NCBI RefSeq assembly: GCF_001741865.1
Contig: NZ_CP017148.1
Span: 62,001 to 126,000 of the forward strand
Length of the DNA: 64,000 nucleotides
Origin: Bosea vaviloviae
Lineage (GTDB): Bacteria; Pseudomonadota; Alphaproteobacteria; Rhizobiales; Beijerinckiaceae
Reading direction: 5' to 3'
Shown: positions 61,676 to 64,000 of the stretch, piece by piece
Layout of the letters: each line of letters starts with the position of its first letter
Numbering within the stretch: position 1 is the stretch's first letter
Translations under genes and position numbers: made by a program
The notes under the pieces: model-generated
The model's database searches: none
Told to the model about the DNA's origin: nothing
What the model saw: the letters and a program-made list of their open reading frames with translations, nothing else

Positions 61676-63970
61676 TCATTTCTGTCGCTGTCCCTTGACC
61701 GATTGAGATTTTGCACGCTCGGTTTCGGCCTGACCAACGACCTTCTCCTGCTCAGCCTTCAACTTGGCCAGCGCATCAGTCTGCAGGAGCGCGTTCGGCA
61801 AAGGCTGACCAGGCGATTCCGCAAGCATCCGAGCCGCTTCTAACGCCGCGGCAGCTTCACGCGCCTCACGCGTGGCAGATTGCTGCGCAGCGTTGACAAT
61901 GGCGCGCTCTGATGGCAACTCGCGCTGCGATTGCGGATCCATTCCGCCCCGGCCCTCCTGCCGGCGTTCGACCTCGATCGCGCGATCCGATAGCCGCTGG
62001 GCGTCCGCAGCTTCATGATTCTCTTTTAATCTCACAGCTTCGACGCGCTCGATCAGCCGGTCTGCAGAGACGCCGGCCATTCGCTCGATATCTCCGCGTG
62101 ACAGCTCATGAACCCCTCGTTCCTGCATCCGCTGAAAATCCACCCGCATCGCCAGGGTTTCGAGATAGCGCGCCGCTGTCTCGCGGAATTGGTCCTTGGT
62201 CGCGCCTTCCAGAAGGTCGGTCGTGCGCGAGACTGCATCGTTCATGGCGCGAAGATCCTTCGCCATCTGCTCTGATGTGATCGCCACCGGCTTGTCCTCC
62301 TTACCCAACCAATGCTGCATGCGTTTCTCAAGGGTGTGAATGATGCCGCCCAACGTCTGCGCCATCGTCAACCGCTGGACCATTTCCAACGCGAGCGCGC
62401 CCGATGCCCCCTCTTGCGCAATCGCCGACCAGCCCCTCAAGCCCTCGCTGACGGCGTGGCGGTCGGCGTTGCTCAGCGGCAGCTTGATCGGGTTCTCGCG
62501 GGCCGTCGCAATACGCTGACGCGCTTTTTCGATCAGCTCTTGATTGATGGGATCACCCGCATAGGTGCGATCAAGGGCCTCTCGCGCCGGGCGCGGGCGT
62601 TCGGCCACATGGACAATTGCCTTGTCCCTGGCGCCATAGCTCTGTGACGACGCCCGCTCCATCGCCGAGGTCGCAACAATCTTGAGACCCTGGGCGCGCG
62701 CATGTTCGGCATAGACCGCGCGCCAGGTCCGAAAATCATCCTTGCTCGGATGGATCTTCTGGCCCGCCTCGCTTTTCACGGTGATGACGGCGTGGGCGTG
62801 AATATGCCCCTCGGCCTCCTTGTCGGTGTGGACACCAAACATGAACTTGTGGTCGGCGAAGCGGTCATGCAGGAACTCGCGGACCGCATTGGCCAGAGCA
62901 CCGACATCGGTGCCGGCCTTGGCCGAGATCATCAAATGCATCGTGTCCCGCGGCGACTGCGATCGCAGCGACGGCCCCCAATCCCGCGCCGCCTCGCGGG
63001 CGCTGACCGCGTCAGTGATGGACTGTCCACGGTCATCCGTGAGCTCGCCATGTTTCGCGATATGCTGCCTGAGCTGATAGGCGACGCCGTCGCGTCCATG
63101 ACGCGAGGTTCCCGGTTCCACGCTCATCGCATGCTGAGGATGGCCGATCGCCGCTTCGATCCGAGCCTTGATGGCCGCTTCCGATCGGGCATCGAGGCGC
63201 TTCTGGCTGAAGCCATCCTGCTCGCTGCCGATTTGCTCGTCGCGGACCCTGAAACGCTCTTTTGCAGCACCCGCCATCGCAACCACCAGCCGCGCCTCAA
63301 ATTCCCCGTCGGATGTCGGCTCGAGCCGGAAAGCGTGCCGGTGGCCGGCGAAGCCTGAGGCGATCGCGCGCTCATAGGTCTCTCGTCCGGCCGGCGCATC
63401 GCGCACGCCATGCAGCTTCAGCCTGATCGCGACGACATCCTGGCTCTCCTTCCGGGTCTCGAACGCCCTGGACCACTGATTGATTTCATCGGCGACCGCC
63501 TCGCGATCCGCCAGAATGCGCCCATCATGCGTTTCGAGCGCGACGTCATCGCGCTGGACATATTGCCCGGTTGCGGTCGCGCGCGCGGCCCCATGGGCAA
63601 AGGAGATGACCTTGACCACAGCCGGCTGATAACCGGTCGCCAGGCGACGCGCCCGGTCAAGCGCACCGCCCTCAATCCGGGCCGGCGGCGCCTGGCGCGC
63701 CGGCAACGCACCGCCGCCGCCCTTTGCCTTGACGGTATCGAGACGGCGTTCGCGCTCGGCGTCGCGCCCTCCGGTGATTGTAATGCCCTGCAAGATGGCA
63801 TGTGCGCCCATCATCGTTGACGGCGGCGTCCGGCCAAAATCCTGGCCGCGCTCACTCGCTTGCACCGATATCGGAGCCGGCTGGCGGCGCTGTGCTTGGC
63901 CACGGGCAATCGTCTCGCGAGCACCACGAAACGTTTCCGTCCAGCGATCGATTACGTCGACCTGGCTCAT
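61676..63970 (-). CDS. VirD2/MobA-like relaxase of a mobilisable or conjugative element
   Basis: 764 residues. The metal-binding HUH-type motif EGHIHAHAVITV has histidines at 389, 391 and 393, within a relaxase domain of about 270-470 (RDTMHLMISAKAGTDVGALANAVREFLHDRFADHKFMFGVHTDKEAEGHIHAH). The catalytic tyrosine is not certain; the N-terminal 250 residues are basic and precede the relaxase domain, unlike classical VirD2. The C-terminal 290 residues are helical and charged. Such proteins nick DNA at an origin of transfer and lead the strand to a type IV secretion channel. It marks the window's right end as part of a transferable element. Confidence 0.86.
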   Translation of the reverse strand: MSQVDVIDRWTETFRGARETIARGQAQRRQPAPISVQASERGQDFGRTPPSTMMGAHAILQGITITGGRDAERERRLDTVKAKGGGGALPARQAPPARIEGGALDRARRLATGYQPAVVKVISFAHGAARATATGQYVQRDDVALETHDGRILADREAVADEINQWSRAFETRKESQDVVAIRLKLHGVRDAPAGRETYERAIASGFAGHRHAFRLEPTSDGEFEARLVVAMAGAAKERFRVRDEQIGSEQDGFSQKRLDARSEAAIKARIEAAIGHPQHAMSVEPGTSRHGRDGVAYQLRQHIAKHGELTDDRGQSITDAVSAREAARDWGPSLRSQSPRDTMHLMISAKAGTDVGALANAVREFLHDRFADHKFMFGVHTDKEAEGHIHAHAVITVKSEAGQKIHPSKDDFRTWRAVYAEHARAQGLKIVATSAMERASSQSYGARDKAIVHVAERPRPAREALDRTYAGDPINQELIEKARQRIATARENPIKLPLSNADRHAVSEGLRGWSAIAQEGASGALALEMVQRLTMAQTLGGIIHTLEKRMQHWLGKEDKPVAITSEQMAKDLRAMNDAVSRTTDLLEGATKDQFRETAARYLETLAMRVDFQRMQERGVHELSRGDIERMAGVSADRLIERVEAVRLKENHEAADAQRLSDRAIEVERRQEGRGGMDPQSQRELPSERAIVNAAQQSATREAREAAAALEAARMLAESPGQPLPNALLQTDALAKLKAEQEKVVGQAETERAKSQSVKGQRQK

Positions 63971-64000
63971 GCTGCGGGCCCTTTGGTTGGAGCCATGTCG

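Noticed and set aside
1..64000. CRISPR arrays, tRNA or rRNA genes, riboswitches
   Set aside because: No regularly spaced direct repeats, no tRNA-like cloverleaf with CCA end and no rRNA segments were noticed. Detection by eye is limited; tRNAscan, Infernal and a CRISPR finder would be decisive.

Overview
The window looks like an accessory (island or plasmid) region of an alphaproteobacterium, most likely of the order Hyphomicrobiales (Rhizobiales; Bosea-, Mesorhizobium- or Bradyrhizobium-like). The grounds are high GC, an Aap general L-amino-acid transporter, a MatA/MatB malonate pair, many ABC uptake systems, and a mixture of IS481, IS66, IS3, IS110/IS1111, IS605-type TnpB and IS701 remnants. 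A VirD2/MobA-like relaxase occupies the right end (61676-63970). The genus is a guess; there is no rRNA or tRNA to anchor it.

Layout. 1-7000: end of an unknown gene, an intact IS481-type element, then a plus-strand catabolic operon: RidA, truncated MFS transporter, gamma-glutamyltransferase, diaminopropionate ammonia-lyase (dpaL) with an internal stop, and an M20 amidohydrolase with a frameshift. 7100-11600: TauE-like exporter and a full-length pyruvate carboxylase. 11655-14600: a hidden dpaL fragment abutting an IS66 element. 14700-20200: aapJ separated from aapQMP by 1 kb that holds a DppC-type permease relic. 20400-21600: gutted M20 gene divergent from an Lrp regulator. 23500-29000: NrtA/TauA-type ABC importer, Moco sulfite-oxidase-like enzyme and nitrilase. 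29400-31500: class II aldolase and an intact M20. 31900-37000: decayed genes and nested IS elements (TnpB relic, aldehyde dehydrogenase relic, two IS3 copies, one interrupted by an IS1111-like element). 37100-42540: LysR divergent from a polar amino-acid ABC importer plus an M24 peptidase. 42850-46130: IS66 relic, matB, matA. 46200-50700: creatinase-like M24, class V aminotransferase, M20, Lrp. 50770-56050: polyamine-type ABC operon with a fused permease and a second creatinase-like M24. 56480-60860: flavin reductase, M20, dehydrogenase relic, intact dpaL. 60890-64000: LysR and IS701 relics, relaxase.

How the genes fit. The repeated theme is uptake and breakdown of modified or non-protein amino acids: five M20 amidohydrolase/deacylase loci (three intact), three dpaL loci (one intact), three M24 genes (two lacking the metal ligands), gamma-glutamyltransferase, RidA (which removes the 2-aminoacrylate made by enzymes like DpaL), nitrilase, and pyruvate carboxylase for the pyruvate formed. 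Several modules exist in a broken and an intact copy, so the island appears to be in turnover. The most interesting signal is a two-part conserved site, ATTGCAA-N14-GCGCTCT. It occurs in both M20/Lrp divergent promoters, upstream of the third M20 gene at 58723, and (degenerate, same orientation relative to the gene) upstream of the intact dpaL. This suggests an Lrp-controlled regulon that ties these scattered catabolic genes together.
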